60,231 nt of DNA, taken from positions 1 to 60,231 of the forward strand of contig WQYW01000008.1 of NCBI GenBank assembly GCA_009781045.1. The letters are read 5' to 3'. Both the position numbers and the translations under genes were made by a program. Within the stretch, counting starts at the first letter, position 1. The number at the start of each line of letters is the position of its first letter. Positions 16,320-25,800 of the stretch are shown here, in pieces. The DNA comes from Alphaproteobacteria bacterium. Its GTDB lineage: Bacteria > Pseudomonadota > Alphaproteobacteria > Rhizobiales > Xanthobacteraceae. Below the pieces are notes generated by a model. The model did no database searches. It had not been told where the DNA came from and saw nothing but the letters and a program-made list of their open reading frames with translations.

Positions 16320-17794
16320 GCGATGCCGCCGGCGTTCTTGGAGAGCCTCGACAAAAGCGCGCCCTCGGCATCAAACAGTTCCACCTCAAGCGGCATCTTG
16401 CCGACCGCGTGCGTTGCGCAGGAGAGGCACGGATCATAGGCCCGGATCGCCACCTCGATGTGATTGAGCAGGCCCTCGGTCACCGTGCGCCCGTTGAGGT
16501 GGTTGACGGCAACATGACGAATGGCCGTATTCATCGCCTGGTTGTTGTTGGTGGTCGAAACGATGAGATTGCAATACTCCACCTGCCCCTCGTCATTGAC
16601 GCGGTAGTGGTGGAACAGCGTTCCCCGCGGAGCCTCGATCACACCGACCGCTTCGTGTTGCTGCGGGCCAAAGTCGGCCAGGATATCGCTGCCGGTAATA
16701 TCCGGATCGTCCAGCAACTCGCGGATCATCTCGGTGGCGTGCAGCATCTCGATAAGACGGGCGAGATGATAGACCAGTGCACCATGCTCCATATGCGTGC
16801 TGGTCCGGCTCACCAGATCCTGCCGCGCTTTTTCCGCGAGCGGCGAGGTAATGAAGTCGGCGGCCTGAACCCGTGCCAGCGGCCCGACCTTGTACCACCC
16901 CTTCTCCGGTCCGAGAGCGTTCAGATGCGGGAACTTCATATAGCTCCAGGGTTTCGCTTCCTCGCGGATAAGATGGTCGTAGGTCGAATAGTCAACATGA
17001 TCGAAAATGATCCTGCCATCGACGTCCTTCACCCGCAGACCGCCGTGGTAGAGATCAAGTCCGCCCTCGGCGTTGACCAGCGACATCATGCTCGAAGGGG
17101 CATCCCCGAAACCGTAGTAGAAGCGCGGATCGGTGGCATAGAGTTCCTTGCAGAGCTGGACCGCATGCGCTGCCCAGGCCACCATCTGGTCCGCCTGCGC
17201 CCGGAATTCGTCCCGCTCCGCTTTCGTCAGGGTCTTGTTCATGCCGCCCGGAATCGCGCCAGTGCCATGAATGCGTTTTCCCGACGTGATGCGGATGATC
17301 TCCTGGCCATATTTGCGCAGGAGCACGCCCTGGGTCGCGACTTCGGGATTGGCGGCGATGACACCGACGATGTTGCGCCTTGCCACGTCGCAGTCGAAAC
17401 CCAGCAGCAGGTCCGGTGACGACAGATAGTAGAAATGCAGCGCATGGGACTGCAGGATCTGCCCGTAATGCATCAGGCGCCGCAGCTTCTCCGCGGTGGG
17501 CGGAATCTTCGGCGCGCCGGCAATGATGTCCATCGCCTTCACAGCGGCAAGATGATGACTCACCGGGCAGATGCCGCACAGCCTCTGCACCGTGACCGGC
17601 ACTTCCCAATAGGGCCGTCCCTTGATGAAGATTTCGAAGCCACGGAACTCGACGATGTGCAACCGTACCTGATGGACCTTGTCGTCATCGTCGAGCAGAA
17701 TTGTCACTTTGCCGTGGCCCTCGACCCGCGATACCGGGTCAATGGCAATGCGCCGCAGCTTTTGCGGGATGGGGGCGGTTTCAAGCTCGAACAT
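16316..17794 (-). CDS. hoxH: NAD-reducing hydrogenase large subunit HoxH
   Basis: Catalytic [NiFe] subunit of 492 residues. The L1 motif RLCGICPVSHH near residue 73 and the L2 motif DPCLSCATH near the C-terminus supply the four Cys that bind the Ni-Fe site. About 30 residues follow the L2 His (AVGKMPLEVELFD and on), the extension expected to be removed by HoxW. Together with HoxY it splits H2 and passes electrons through HoxFU to NAD+. It lies 14 bases behind hoxY and overlaps hoxW by four bases. Confidence 0.97.
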   Translation of the reverse strand: MFELETAPIPQKLRRIAIDPVSRVEGHGKVTILLDDDDKVHQVRLHIVEFRGFEIFIKGRPYWEVPVTVQRLCGICPVSHHLAAVKAMDIIAGAPKIPPTAEKLRRLMHYGQILQSHALHFYYLSSPDLLLGFDCDVARRNIVGVIAANPEVATQGVLLRKYGQEIIRITSGKRIHGTGAIPGGMNKTLTKAERDEFRAQADQMVAWAAHAVQLCKELYATDPRFYYGFGDAPSSMMSLVNAEGGLDLYHGGLRVKDVDGRIIFDHVDYSTYDHLIREEAKPWSYMKFPHLNALGPEKGWYKVGPLARVQAADFITSPLAEKARQDLVSRTSTHMEHGALVYHLARLIEMLHATEMIRELLDDPDITGSDILADFGPQQHEAVGVIEAPRGTLFHHYRVNDEGQVEYCNLIVSTTNNNQAMNTAIRHVAVNHLNGRTVTEGLLNHIEVAIRAYDPCLSCATHAVGKMPLEVELFDAEGALLSRLSKNAGGIA

Positions 17795-17808
17795 GATATC
17801 GGCCTCAA

Positions 17809-18366
17809 TCAGTCAAATCGCAACAGCTCGTTTTCCAGACGGGGCATCCGGTTTTCGAGCACGTCGGTGAGGAATTTCCAGATCGCCTCGTTGGACGGCG
17901 GGCACCCGGGCACGAAATAGTCGATCATGACGACTTCGGCGATGGGATACACCTTGTCAAGCAGAAGCGGAAGTTCCGGATCGCTCGGGATCACTGTGTT
18001 GTTGTCCCGGTAAACACCGTTGAGCAGCACTTCCAGGTCAAGCTGGTTGCGCAGCGCCGGCAGGCCGCCGTTGACGGCACAGGCTCCCAGTGCCACCAGG
18101 AACTTGCAGTGCTGGCGCATCTCACGCAGCACCCGCACGTTCTCGGCGTTGCACAGCGAACCTTCGATGATACCGATGTCGCAGCGGCCGAATTCTTTGA
18201 TATCGGTCACCGGCGAGCGATCAAACTCGACAAATTCAAGCAGCTGAAGAATGCGCTCGTCGATGTCGAGGAACGACATATGGCAGCCGAAACAGCCGGA
18301 AAGCGAAGCTGTCGCCACCTTGAGTTTGCGGGGTTTGGTTTGCACTGCAGCGGTCGGCGTGCTCAT
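17809..18366 (-). CDS. hoxY: NAD-reducing hydrogenase small subunit HoxY
   Basis: A 185-residue small subunit that carries the iron-sulfur cluster nearest the Ni-Fe site. Cys ligands are visible in SGCFGCHMS, ALGACAVNGG and VPGCPPS, the compact pattern of HoxY-type subunits, which lack the Tat signal and distal clusters of membrane-bound hydrogenases. The start overlaps the end of hoxU by four bases. A cytoplasmic enzyme is implied. Confidence 0.96.
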   Translation of the reverse strand: MSTPTAAVQTKPRKLKVATASLSGCFGCHMSFLDIDERILQLLEFVEFDRSPVTDIKEFGRCDIGIIEGSLCNAENVRVLREMRQHCKFLVALGACAVNGGLPALRNQLDLEVLLNGVYRDNNTVIPSDPELPLLLDKVYPIAEVVMIDYFVPGCPPSNEAIWKFLTDVLENRMPRLENELLRFD

Positions 18367-19079
18367 TTCACGTCGCCTCCTTCGACTATCTGGTCGCGAA
18401 TCGGCTTGTCATACTTGCGCTCGCCGATCGGGGCGCGGAAGCCCACTCTCTTCTTGAGGATGGCTCCGACAGGACAGACACTGGCGGCCTTGTCGTCGAC
18501 AGAGAAGTCGGTGTCGACCAGCTTGTCGCTGGCGGAATTGACCACCACATGCGACGCCATGCCGCGTCCGGCGAGGCCGAACACATTCTTGCCGTCAACG
18601 TCGCGGCTGGCGCGCACACAGAGTTCGCACATGATACAGCGGTTGAAATCAAGCAGCACGTCGGGGTGGGAGGCATCGACCTTGCGGTTCGGGAAGAACT
18701 GCGGGAACTGCGGCGTCAGCATTTCGAGATCGTAAGCCAGCGCCTGAAGCTTGCAGTTACCGGACTTCTCGCATCCGGGACAGAAGTGGTTGCCTTCCAC
18801 AAACAGCATCTGCAGCAGGATCCGCCGCCGCCCGTTGATTTCGGGGGTGTCGCTCAGCACATCAAGCCCCGGCACCGCTCTTGTGGCACAGGCCGAGGTC
18901 ACGCGCCCGTTGGCGACCACATTGCACAGCTTGCAGCTGCCATGGGGCTTGAACTCGGGATGTGAGCAAAGACTGGGAATGAAGATCCCGGCCCGGTTCG
19001 CCGCCTGCAGGATGGTCTCGCCCGGAGTGAACGTCACAGACTGCCCGTCGATCGTAAATCTGTATTCGATCCCATTCAT
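18363..19079 (-). CDS. hoxU: NAD-reducing hydrogenase diaphorase subunit HoxU
   Basis: A 238-residue iron-sulfur protein homologous to the N-terminal part of NuoG. A [2Fe-2S] ferredoxin-like region (CSHPEFKPHGSCKLCNVV, later CATRA), a middle cluster motif (FCPGCEKSGNCKL) and a [4Fe-4S] site (CIMCELCVRASRD) are in the expected order. It relays electrons between HoxYH and the flavin subunit HoxF. It overlaps hoxF and hoxY by four bases each, showing a tightly coupled operon. Confidence 0.96.
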   Translation of the reverse strand: MNGIEYRFTIDGQSVTFTPGETILQAANRAGIFIPSLCSHPEFKPHGSCKLCNVVANGRVTSACATRAVPGLDVLSDTPEINGRRRILLQMLFVEGNHFCPGCEKSGNCKLQALAYDLEMLTPQFPQFFPNRKVDASHPDVLLDFNRCIMCELCVRASRDVDGKNVFGLAGRGMASHVVVNSASDKLVDTDFSVDDKAASVCPVGAILKKRVGFRAPIGERKYDKPIRDQIVEGGDVK

Positions 19080-20890
19080 CGTTCAACTTCCACCACTGTC
19101 GCCAGATGAGCTTCCGCGTCCTCGCGGCCAGTGACATGACGCGCCTTGGCCAGCGCCTCGTCAAGATCAAATCCTGGCTCGAAATCCGCCCGCCTCAGGC
19201 GCTTTTGAAAATCTCCCCGGAATTTCTGCATCGTGTCGAGGAGGGCGTTACAGGAAGCCTGCCCGAGACCGCAGTGACTGGCGGTTTTTACCACCTGAGA
19301 TACCCGCGTGAGTTCATTCATCTCGTATTCGGTGGCGTAACCGGCCTCGATCTTGTCGAGCAGATTGGCCAGAAGCGTGGTCCCGACCCGGCAGGGGGTG
19401 CAGAAACCGCAGCTTTCATGGGCAAAGAAGTGGACAAAATTGCTCGCCACCTCGAACAGGTCGCGGTGCCCGCCGAACACCATGAAGGCACCCGCGGTCG
19501 GCACGTCCTCGAACGCAATCTGGCGCCCGAATTCGCGCTCGGTCAGACAGGTTCCGGCCGCACCGGAGATCTGTACCGCCCGCGGGTGGATCGCCCCGGC
19601 GTCTTCGAGCACCTGAGAGATGCGGACACCGAAGGGATACTCATAGAGGCCGGGACGCTCGACGTCACCGGAGACCGACAGAATCTTCGAACCCGTCGAC
19701 TGCCGTGTGCCCTGACCACGGTACCAGGCCCCTCCCCTGGACATCACCTCGACCACCTTGCACAGGGTCTCGACGTTGTTCACGACCGTCGGCAGATTGC
19801 GATAGCCGGCGGTGACGGGGAACGGCGGACGGATGCGCGGACGTCCCGGCTTGCCTTCGAGCGATTCGATCAGCGCGGTTTCCTCGCCGCACACATAGGA
19901 GCCGGCTCCGACATGGATCTCAATGTCGAAATTGAAGCCTTCGACGCCGAGGATGTTGTTACCGAGCAGGTTCATCTGCTTCAATTCGCCGAGTTTGCGC
20001 TCAAGGCTCGGCAGCAGATAGGTGTATTCGCCGCGCAGATACATCATGCCTTTGTGGGCACCGATGGCGAAGCCGGCGATCGCCATGCCTTCAAAGATCG
20101 TACGGGCATAGGAGTTCAGCAGAACCCGATCCTTGAAAGTGCCGGGCTCGCCTTCGTCGGCATTGCAGATGAGGTAGCGTTCCTCTCCCGGGGCGTTGCG
20201 TGCGGCCTCCCATTTGGTGCCGGTGGTGAAGCCGGCGCCGCCGCGGCCGCGCAGATTGGAGCGCTTGACTTCGGCCAGCGTGCCCAGCGGGCCGAGACTG
20301 ACCGCCGCCTTGAGCCCGGTGCCCTGCCCCCATTTGGAGTTGAGCAGCGTGTCGGGACGACGGATGTTGTTGTCAACCTGGAAAAACGCTCGCGGCCAGT
20401 CGGTCAGAGGCACCCGGACGGTGATCAGATTGACGATCTGGTCGATGCGCTGCGGCGTCAGTCGGGTGATCGGGAAGCCGTTGATCAGAACCGCGGGCCC
20501 CTGGTCGCACATGCCGGTACAGGAGGTCAGACCGACGCTTACAAGGCCGTCGGCGGAAACTTCCCCCGGACGAAGTTTGAGGCGGCGCAGCATGTGGTGG
20601 TACAGTTCCTGACTGCCCAGCATGCGGTCGGTGATGTTGTCGGAAAACAGCACGCGGTATTGTCCGCGTGGCTTCGAATACAGGAAGGCATAGAACTCGA
20701 CCACGGCCTCAACCCGCGTGATCGACACCTTCAGCTGCTCCGCAATGACCTGCATCGCCTGCGGCGGGACATAATCAAGCTTGTTCTGAACTTCTCTAAG
20801 GATCTGGACGAGATACAGCGGATCGTGGCGGTACCGAAGCAGGATTGGGTCCACCACTGCATCAAGCAGCACGTTCTCTTCAACTTTCAT
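19076..20890 (-). CDS. hoxF: NAD-reducing hydrogenase flavoprotein subunit HoxF
   Basis: A 604-residue fusion of a NuoE-like N-terminus (PLYLVQILREVQNKLDYVP, with Cys in TSCTGMCDQGP) and a NuoF-like body. The body has the FMN motif GRGGAGFTTGTKW, the NADH-binding Gly-rich segment (GAGSYVCGEETALIESLEGK) and the [4Fe-4S] motif ESCGFCTPCRVG with a later Cys in ASHCGLG. It is the site of NAD+ reduction. The start at 20890 gives the length known for HoxF of the Ralstonia type (about 600) and has GGTGAA before it; the frame stays open 207 bases further upstream through non-conserved sequence that includes two tandem 12-mers. There is no separate hoxE, hoxI or transport subunit here. Confidence 0.96.
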   Translation of the reverse strand: MKVEENVLLDAVVDPILLRYRHDPLYLVQILREVQNKLDYVPPQAMQVIAEQLKVSITRVEAVVEFYAFLYSKPRGQYRVLFSDNITDRMLGSQELYHHMLRRLKLRPGEVSADGLVSVGLTSCTGMCDQGPAVLINGFPITRLTPQRIDQIVNLITVRVPLTDWPRAFFQVDNNIRRPDTLLNSKWGQGTGLKAAVSLGPLGTLAEVKRSNLRGRGGAGFTTGTKWEAARNAPGEERYLICNADEGEPGTFKDRVLLNSYARTIFEGMAIAGFAIGAHKGMMYLRGEYTYLLPSLERKLGELKQMNLLGNNILGVEGFNFDIEIHVGAGSYVCGEETALIESLEGKPGRPRIRPPFPVTAGYRNLPTVVNNVETLCKVVEVMSRGGAWYRGQGTRQSTGSKILSVSGDVERPGLYEYPFGVRISQVLEDAGAIHPRAVQISGAAGTCLTEREFGRQIAFEDVPTAGAFMVFGGHRDLFEVASNFVHFFAHESCGFCTPCRVGTTLLANLLDKIEAGYATEYEMNELTRVSQVVKTASHCGLGQASCNALLDTMQKFRGDFQKRLRRADFEPGFDLDEALAKARHVTGREDAEAHLATVVEVER

Positions 20891-20938
20891 TTCACCGGGT
20901 CCAAAAGTTCCAACTGCCTTTACCGACCTTAATACCGT

Positions 20939-20962
20939 CATAACACAAGCCATAACACAAGC
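20939..20962. repeat. Tandem 12-bp direct repeat ahead of hoxF
   Basis: CATAACACAAGC occurs twice head to tail, 49-72 bases upstream of the chosen hoxF start. On the hox coding strand this is GCTTGTGTTATG twice. The position suits a regulator-binding site or promoter element, but no matching factor is known to me. Confidence 0.8.
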
Positions 20963-22005
20963 TTTATGTTCCACGGTCACAGCCGATCTTGCGAACCGGC
21001 ACCAGGCCGATCCGAATCTCATACTGCGAAACAGTCCTGAGGATATCCCCCAACGCGAAGTAATCTCACAGAGACACCAAAACGTTGAGGTTTGCAATGG
21101 ACGAAGGCGGGCAAAAGAGCGGCAATGTTGTGACAGCCGTCACTGATGGACAAAGACCGGGGTCACCCGGGTTGCGGCAGGTCAAGTTCAGAACAGAAAG
21201 CCGTGCACAGCACGATTTGATCCGGCGGATCCGGATACACAGACTTTCCAGATGATCCCATCCGGCGGTGCTGACAGGCGAGTTGCGACAATTTGCCTGA
21301 AAGCCGCAGAACCTGGTTTTACGCGCCGTAGAGATGACTGTTCGGATTGGCGATTTCCGTTGTTACAGGATTGCGAAGCGTTTCGGCAGGTTTCTTGCAT
21401 GTGTATCGCGCCTGGCGTGCTGCATCGGGCTGGTCTGCTGCTTTCCAGCAGGACAGGAGGTCGCACAGATCGCGATATGCAATTTACGCATTGTCGATCT
21501 GTTCCACGTGCATTTTGAATCCCCCGCGCCGGCCGCTTGTCGTTGTCCCGGTTCGGCCAGCTGCTTCCCACACATTACACGTTCAGCCACCTGGGGCCCC
21601 GCCACCAAATTGCCACTTCAGAGTGGAAGAACAGGAACCGCTCGACCGCGCCATTCCGCCTCCGCGTCGATTGAATCACCAATGGCATCCGCGATCTGGT
21701 GATTTCGTCCAGCATGGAGCCCGCGCAGGGTCCTTCCAGGCCGCGCCCCCTTGTCAGCGCGACAATTTTCGCAGAAACGGCGCCATTGCCTTGCGCAGGC
21801 TCCCGCGAGCCGGAAAATGCGGCTCTCCGCGCCGCCGATTGAGGCTGCAGCGCGTTCCAGCGCTTCTGCTCCTGTCCGAAAACGCGGGCTTCAACCTTCT
21901 TCATCACAAAGGGGGCGTTTTGCGCAAAACCAGACGCCAACAGATCGATGCTGGAAAGACGAAAGACCAATGGGGACTTGCCTGGCTTTCATCATCACCG
22001 CCAGA
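20963..22005. other. Long gap between hypC and hoxF, no gene recognised
   Basis: About 1 kb between hypC and hoxF on the same strand. I find no believable coding frame. The hox promoter should lie near the lower-numbered end. A box resembling the sigma-54 consensus (CTGGTGCCGGTTCGCA on the minus strand) is one base short in spacing, so it is not called. Confidence 0.4.
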
Positions 22006-22242
22006 TCAGACCCCTGCGTTCGCGCCTTGCAGCGACATCATGCGCAACATCTCCAGGGTTTTCTCGGCCTCGTCAGGATCAATCCTGGACAGTGCATGTC
22101 CGGCATGAATGATGACATAGTCGCCGGCTCCGACATCATCGAGGAACACAACAGAGACCTCTGAAGTGACGCCATCGAGGCTGACCGTCGCCCTGTCGCC
22201 AGGCATCAGCGCAATCACCTTTGCCGGAATTGCAAGGCACAT
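22006..22242 (-). CDS. hypC: Hydrogenase maturation chaperone HypC
   Basis: A 78-residue protein with the invariant N-terminus MCLAIPAKV, in which Cys2 binds the Fe(CN)2CO unit and the large-subunit precursor. It continues with a typical barrel (VSLDGVTSEVSVVFLDDVGAGDYVIIHAGHAL) and a helical tail (DEAEKTLEMLRMM). The start at 22242 is fixed by this N-terminus and by AAGGAAATAAAGG upstream. No hypA, B, D, E or F is present in the window, so the rest of the maturation set must be elsewhere. It reads in the same direction as hoxFUYHW but is 1.1 kb away. Confidence 0.95.
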   Translation of the reverse strand: MCLAIPAKVIALMPGDRATVSLDGVTSEVSVVFLDDVGAGDYVIIHAGHALSRIDPDEAEKTLEMLRMMSLQGANAGV

Positions 22243-23514
22243 GACCTTTATTTCCTTCCATCCCTGAAAACCCGCCTGCACGGTGTCAGCGCAGTCGGGC
22301 CGTCGCAACCACACTTCGCTTTTTGTCCGTTCGTGCGGCAAACCACAGCCTCCCCCCGGGCAACGCCATGGCCTGGTGAGAAAAAACGCCGGGGAGGCGA
22401 GGAAAGACCTTACACGCAAACCGGCCCTGTCGGCCACCGCCCCCCCCACCGGCATGGATGTGGCTCGCTATTTGCGAGAGGCTCTGCGTGATTTTCGCCT
22501 CTGACACGACACCCCTGGCGCTGGCCATGGAGTTCTTTTCTTACCGAATCGCAACGAGCCCCTTTGCCTGTCCCCCCGGTGCATGGTGATCGCGTCAGGG
22601 AAAACCGGGGCACGCCCGCCCCCCGAAGACAGGCGATAGAGACCCGACCTTGTGAAGGAATCAACCAGGAGGTGATCAGGACACAAGTCGGGCACGCGGC
22701 GGACCAACCGATCCCGCGCGAGTTCCCCACTGGCCCCCGCCGACCCTCGTGCACGAAACCGGCGCGGCAGACGGCATCCGCACCTGGCAGCAGAAATTTC
22801 CTTCTCGCAGACTGCAGGGACGGTACCGGTCCCTGGTTTTTTGTTGCGGTGCGGTAGCATCGATTGTCGCTAATCCTAACTGCCCAGGTCGAACAAAGGT
22901 GGTTCGCGCCCGGCTTGAAATCCGGAAAAACTGCGCCTCTCCAATCAGGGATGGGCACAGTCAGTCGCTTCCAGAAATGGAACGTGGGCAGAAACCGATA
23001 ATCAAAGCCGGGTTTCGCGGATATCTGCCGCCTGCCCTTGCGAACCTGATGGAGGCTTCGCGGCCGCCCCATCGATTGCCGCTGCTCCTCCGGCCCTGAA
23101 TTGACGGCAACGCCAGCACGGTCAGGCCTCGTCCCTTCTTCTTCTCGCGAATTCGGCAGCACACGCACAGAATGGACGGGATCCTTATAAAGGGCCCCCT
23201 TTGGGGACCTTGGGGGAGCGACGCGTCCGATCACGCAATCTGCCACAGCGATTTTTTGCGGCAGACGGCACGGAAGCACAATGACATACGCCCCCAGCCA
23301 CAGCCTTCGAAAGCAGCAGCACGAGCCATGCCGGACAGGGCTCAGGCTGGCGGTTCTGGCGAGTGACAGCAGATCGCCGCACGATCCCGATTTTGCCGCG
23401 CTGGCCCTGGAGTGGGCCGAATCATTCTCAGGCCCCGGAAATGGGCCGGGACAACTGCCCGACCCTTCCCCCGAAGCCGTGAAGGAAGTGGGCGCCAGAC
23501 ACTCCAGGACCAGG
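22243..23514. other. Gene-poor stretch upstream of hypC
   Basis: No convincing coding frame on either strand. Many frames stay open by chance because of the high GC content, but they lack ribosome binding sites and recognisable motifs. Confidence 0.4.
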
Positions 23515-23579
23515 GGAGGCATGGGCCAATGGGAGGCATGGGCCAATGGAGGCATGGGCCAATGGAGGCATGGGCCCCT
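23515..23579. repeat. 16-bp tandem repeat array, about 4 copies
   Basis: GGAGGCATGGGCCAAT is repeated at 23515, 23532 and 23548, with a fourth copy at 23564 whose last four bases differ (CCCT for CAAT). One extra G separates the first two units. The array lies in a non-coding region. Confidence 0.9.
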
Positions 23580-24131
23580 CAGTTCAGCTTTCCGCCCACT
23601 TTGCAGGTCCTGGCAGGGAAAAATCCGGAGCGGGACGCCACCCCCTTTGTTCTGAAACAGGTGACGGGCGGCATTGGTCAGTTCTTAAACAGATTTTTCC
23701 ATCACCCGATAAGCAGAACTGAAAGCCTGGGGGTAATCCGGCAGCAAAGTTCCCGATCGCACCACATTTAATCAATTGTTGCGGCCAAAATACCGAAAAC
23801 ATTCAGGAAAGATTTTCGCAGTGGCGTCACGACAACCAAAGGGAGATTTTTCACCCTGGCTCGGACAGACACCGTCACTCTCCGCCTCTTTGTGCTATAA
23901 ATAGGATATCCTGGGTCCAGACGGGTTATTTTCAATACCGAATGGATCGGCTTGGGATCGCGATCCGCGCACGAGCGTGGCCACCGCTGTCGCGGCGCGC
24001 CATCCGGACCCGGAACCTCCTCCAAGGGCCTGTTTCATCTCCGGCTCGCTCTATCTTTTGCTAACGCACGGGAATTGTTCGTTTTTACCACCAGGCGGCG
24101 GGACGTCAGGTCGGTTCCTGACTTCAAGAGA
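23580..24131. promoter_or_regulatory. Upstream region of the 354-residue orphan gene
   Basis: This stretch is richer in AT than its neighbours. TATAAA at 23896-23901 is followed by the perfect palindrome AGGATATCCT (23903-23912), a layout that suits a promoter with an overlapping operator about 230 bases ahead of the next start. No good -35 box is visible, so this is tentative. Confidence 0.3.
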
Positions 24132-25196
24132 ATGGATCTTCGAAATCGAATGACGCTCGCTCCCATCCATATCGCTCAGCGCCTGGGCAGATTTCTTGGC
24201 AACATCACCAGCCCGGATGATCGTCAGAGCCATTCCCTGCCCACCGTAACTCCGGCGAAATTCAAGGGAGAAGTTTCAGCACTCGAACATGACGTGCCGA
24301 AGGCCCTGCTCGACATCAGCACCCGTTACCATTCCAAAAGCCTTGTCCGGCGGTCGGACTATTATTTCCTGATCCTCAAGGCCAAACAGGCCGTACACCT
24401 GACAAAACGGAACCGGGTTAATCACCGCTCCATCAAGGGCGTCCTGGAAATGACCCTGGCGCTGTGGAGCCTGTGCAAGGGCCGTGATCAGGAATACAAA
24501 CTGGAGCGTTTCCTGCTCGGCAACCTCAGCGGCTCTCACAACATGTCGCGCGAGACGATCGAGACCCGCATTCCTGTCCACATCCGGGAAACAGCGGCGC
24601 AGCCCGCCCCCAAAACGCTGGAACTGGCGCTCTGCAACCCGGAAGTCATGCTGCGCGATCGCTTGTTCCACATCCACGACACCGTCCTTCATGCGCGGCT
24701 GTCCAAATATTTCCGAACCCTCTATCACATGGCTGTTCGCTACCAGTATCTGAACAGCAAACAGCCACTCTTCACCACGATCGACGAGGACCATTACCGG
24801 CCAAACGTCACCGGAACCGTCGGGCCGCGAAACATGCTCTCTTTCAGCCATGGGCAGGATCGCAACCTGCGGATTCTGATCGCGCTCAGGAATGTCAGCG
24901 TGACCGCAAACACGCTCCTCGAGTCCGAGGAACTTATCGACGCATTCACCCCGCTCACCCGATCCGATCTCAGCTATCGCAGCGAGAATTTCTGCGTCAT
25001 CGACATCGATAACATCAAGGACATCCACCCTCGGGATGACGTCAGGGGAAAGCTGATGTTTCAGACTCCGGGGATGCAGACCTGGATCACCCGGGGCGAA
25101 TACGACGTGGCCTCCAAAGCGATCGACGATCTGCTCGCCGATGCACGGGTTCAGACCGCGCTGGGCGAGGCCTATGAGCGGTTTGGAACCATCTGA
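24132..25196 (+). CDS. Protein of unknown function (354 residues)
   Basis: I do not recognise this protein. It is soluble, without signal peptide or membrane span, and has natural-looking composition throughout. Landmarks are an N-terminal region with LGRFLGNITSPDDRQ, a helical middle (IKGVLEMTLALWSLCKG, YKLERFLLGNLSG), a His/Arg-rich segment (RLFHIHDTVLHARLSKYFRTLYH) and a C-terminal part with ENFCVIDIDNIKDIHPRDD and ITRGEYDVASKAIDDLL. The start at 24132 has AAGAGA before it; the frame is open 180 bases further upstream but that part reads like non-coding sequence. It stands alone, with more than 600 bases free on both sides. Confidence 0.72.
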   Translation: MDLRNRMTLAPIHIAQRLGRFLGNITSPDDRQSHSLPTVTPAKFKGEVSALEHDVPKALLDISTRYHSKSLVRRSDYYFLILKAKQAVHLTKRNRVNHRSIKGVLEMTLALWSLCKGRDQEYKLERFLLGNLSGSHNMSRETIETRIPVHIRETAAQPAPKTLELALCNPEVMLRDRLFHIHDTVLHARLSKYFRTLYHMAVRYQYLNSKQPLFTTIDEDHYRPNVTGTVGPRNMLSFSHGQDRNLRILIALRNVSVTANTLLESEELIDAFTPLTRSDLSYRSENFCVIDIDNIKDIHPRDDVRGKLMFQTPGMQTWITRGEYDVASKAIDDLLADARVQTALGEAYERFGTI

Positions 25197-25800
25197 CACC
25201 ACCGGATGTCCAGGCCGTTTTGATATTCCGGCACCGATTGCGCGTATTTGCTGCACCTGCCTCCCCCGCACGCGATGCCGCCCACGGCCCGGGGCAGGCC
25301 CGGCCGTCACCGTGCCCTTTTGGCAAATTCCGCGAACAATTCGATAGCGCGCAGCACTTCAGCCTTCGATACACCCGGACTTCATTCGCCATTCGTGCTT
25401 CCCTGCGGAGAAGGGGCGGCTTTGACTGCGCACAAAGCCCCCGCTCCCCCACGTGATCGGCGGGATTTTTCGCATCGACATGCCGTAAACGATGCGGTGG
25501 GCACAGCATCGTGCCAAATCACAAAAGGTGAGCCGTGAGACCCCAACAACCCGGACGGCAGGACGCCAATTGTTTCAACCCGAGATCACAGCAGACCATT
25601 GGACTATGGGGAAAGCTGGTCGGGGGTCCTGCATCACCCTCCCCGGCATGGTAATTGAGTACCGAGCGGCGCATCTTGATGAGGAGAGCCGGCACGGCAT
25701 GCGTAGCATGGCCCTGGCTGTTCTTTGCGTTCCCCATTCCCATGGCTGCTTCCTGACCGATTGCGTTTTGCCGACTGAAACACCCTGGGGGGGGCCGCGA
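25197..25800. other. Intergenic stretch, no gene recognised
   Basis: No convincing gene, repeat or terminator. The plus-strand frame that runs into the next gene stays open through much of this region but lacks a believable start and conserved sequence. Confidence 0.35.

Noticed and set aside
19106..20932. Plus-strand open frame of about 600 codons opposite hoxF
   Set aside because: It mirrors hoxF codon usage, has no motif and no ribosome binding site; hoxF on the other strand is certain.
21020..21040. Sigma-54 promoter upstream of hoxF
   Set aside because: CTGGTGCCGGTTCGCA has GG and GC separated by 9 bases instead of 10, and the -24 part is weak.
23952..24131. Longer N-terminus for the 354-residue protein
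   Set aside because: The extra 60 codons look like non-coding sequence, and the promoter-like palindrome lies just ahead.
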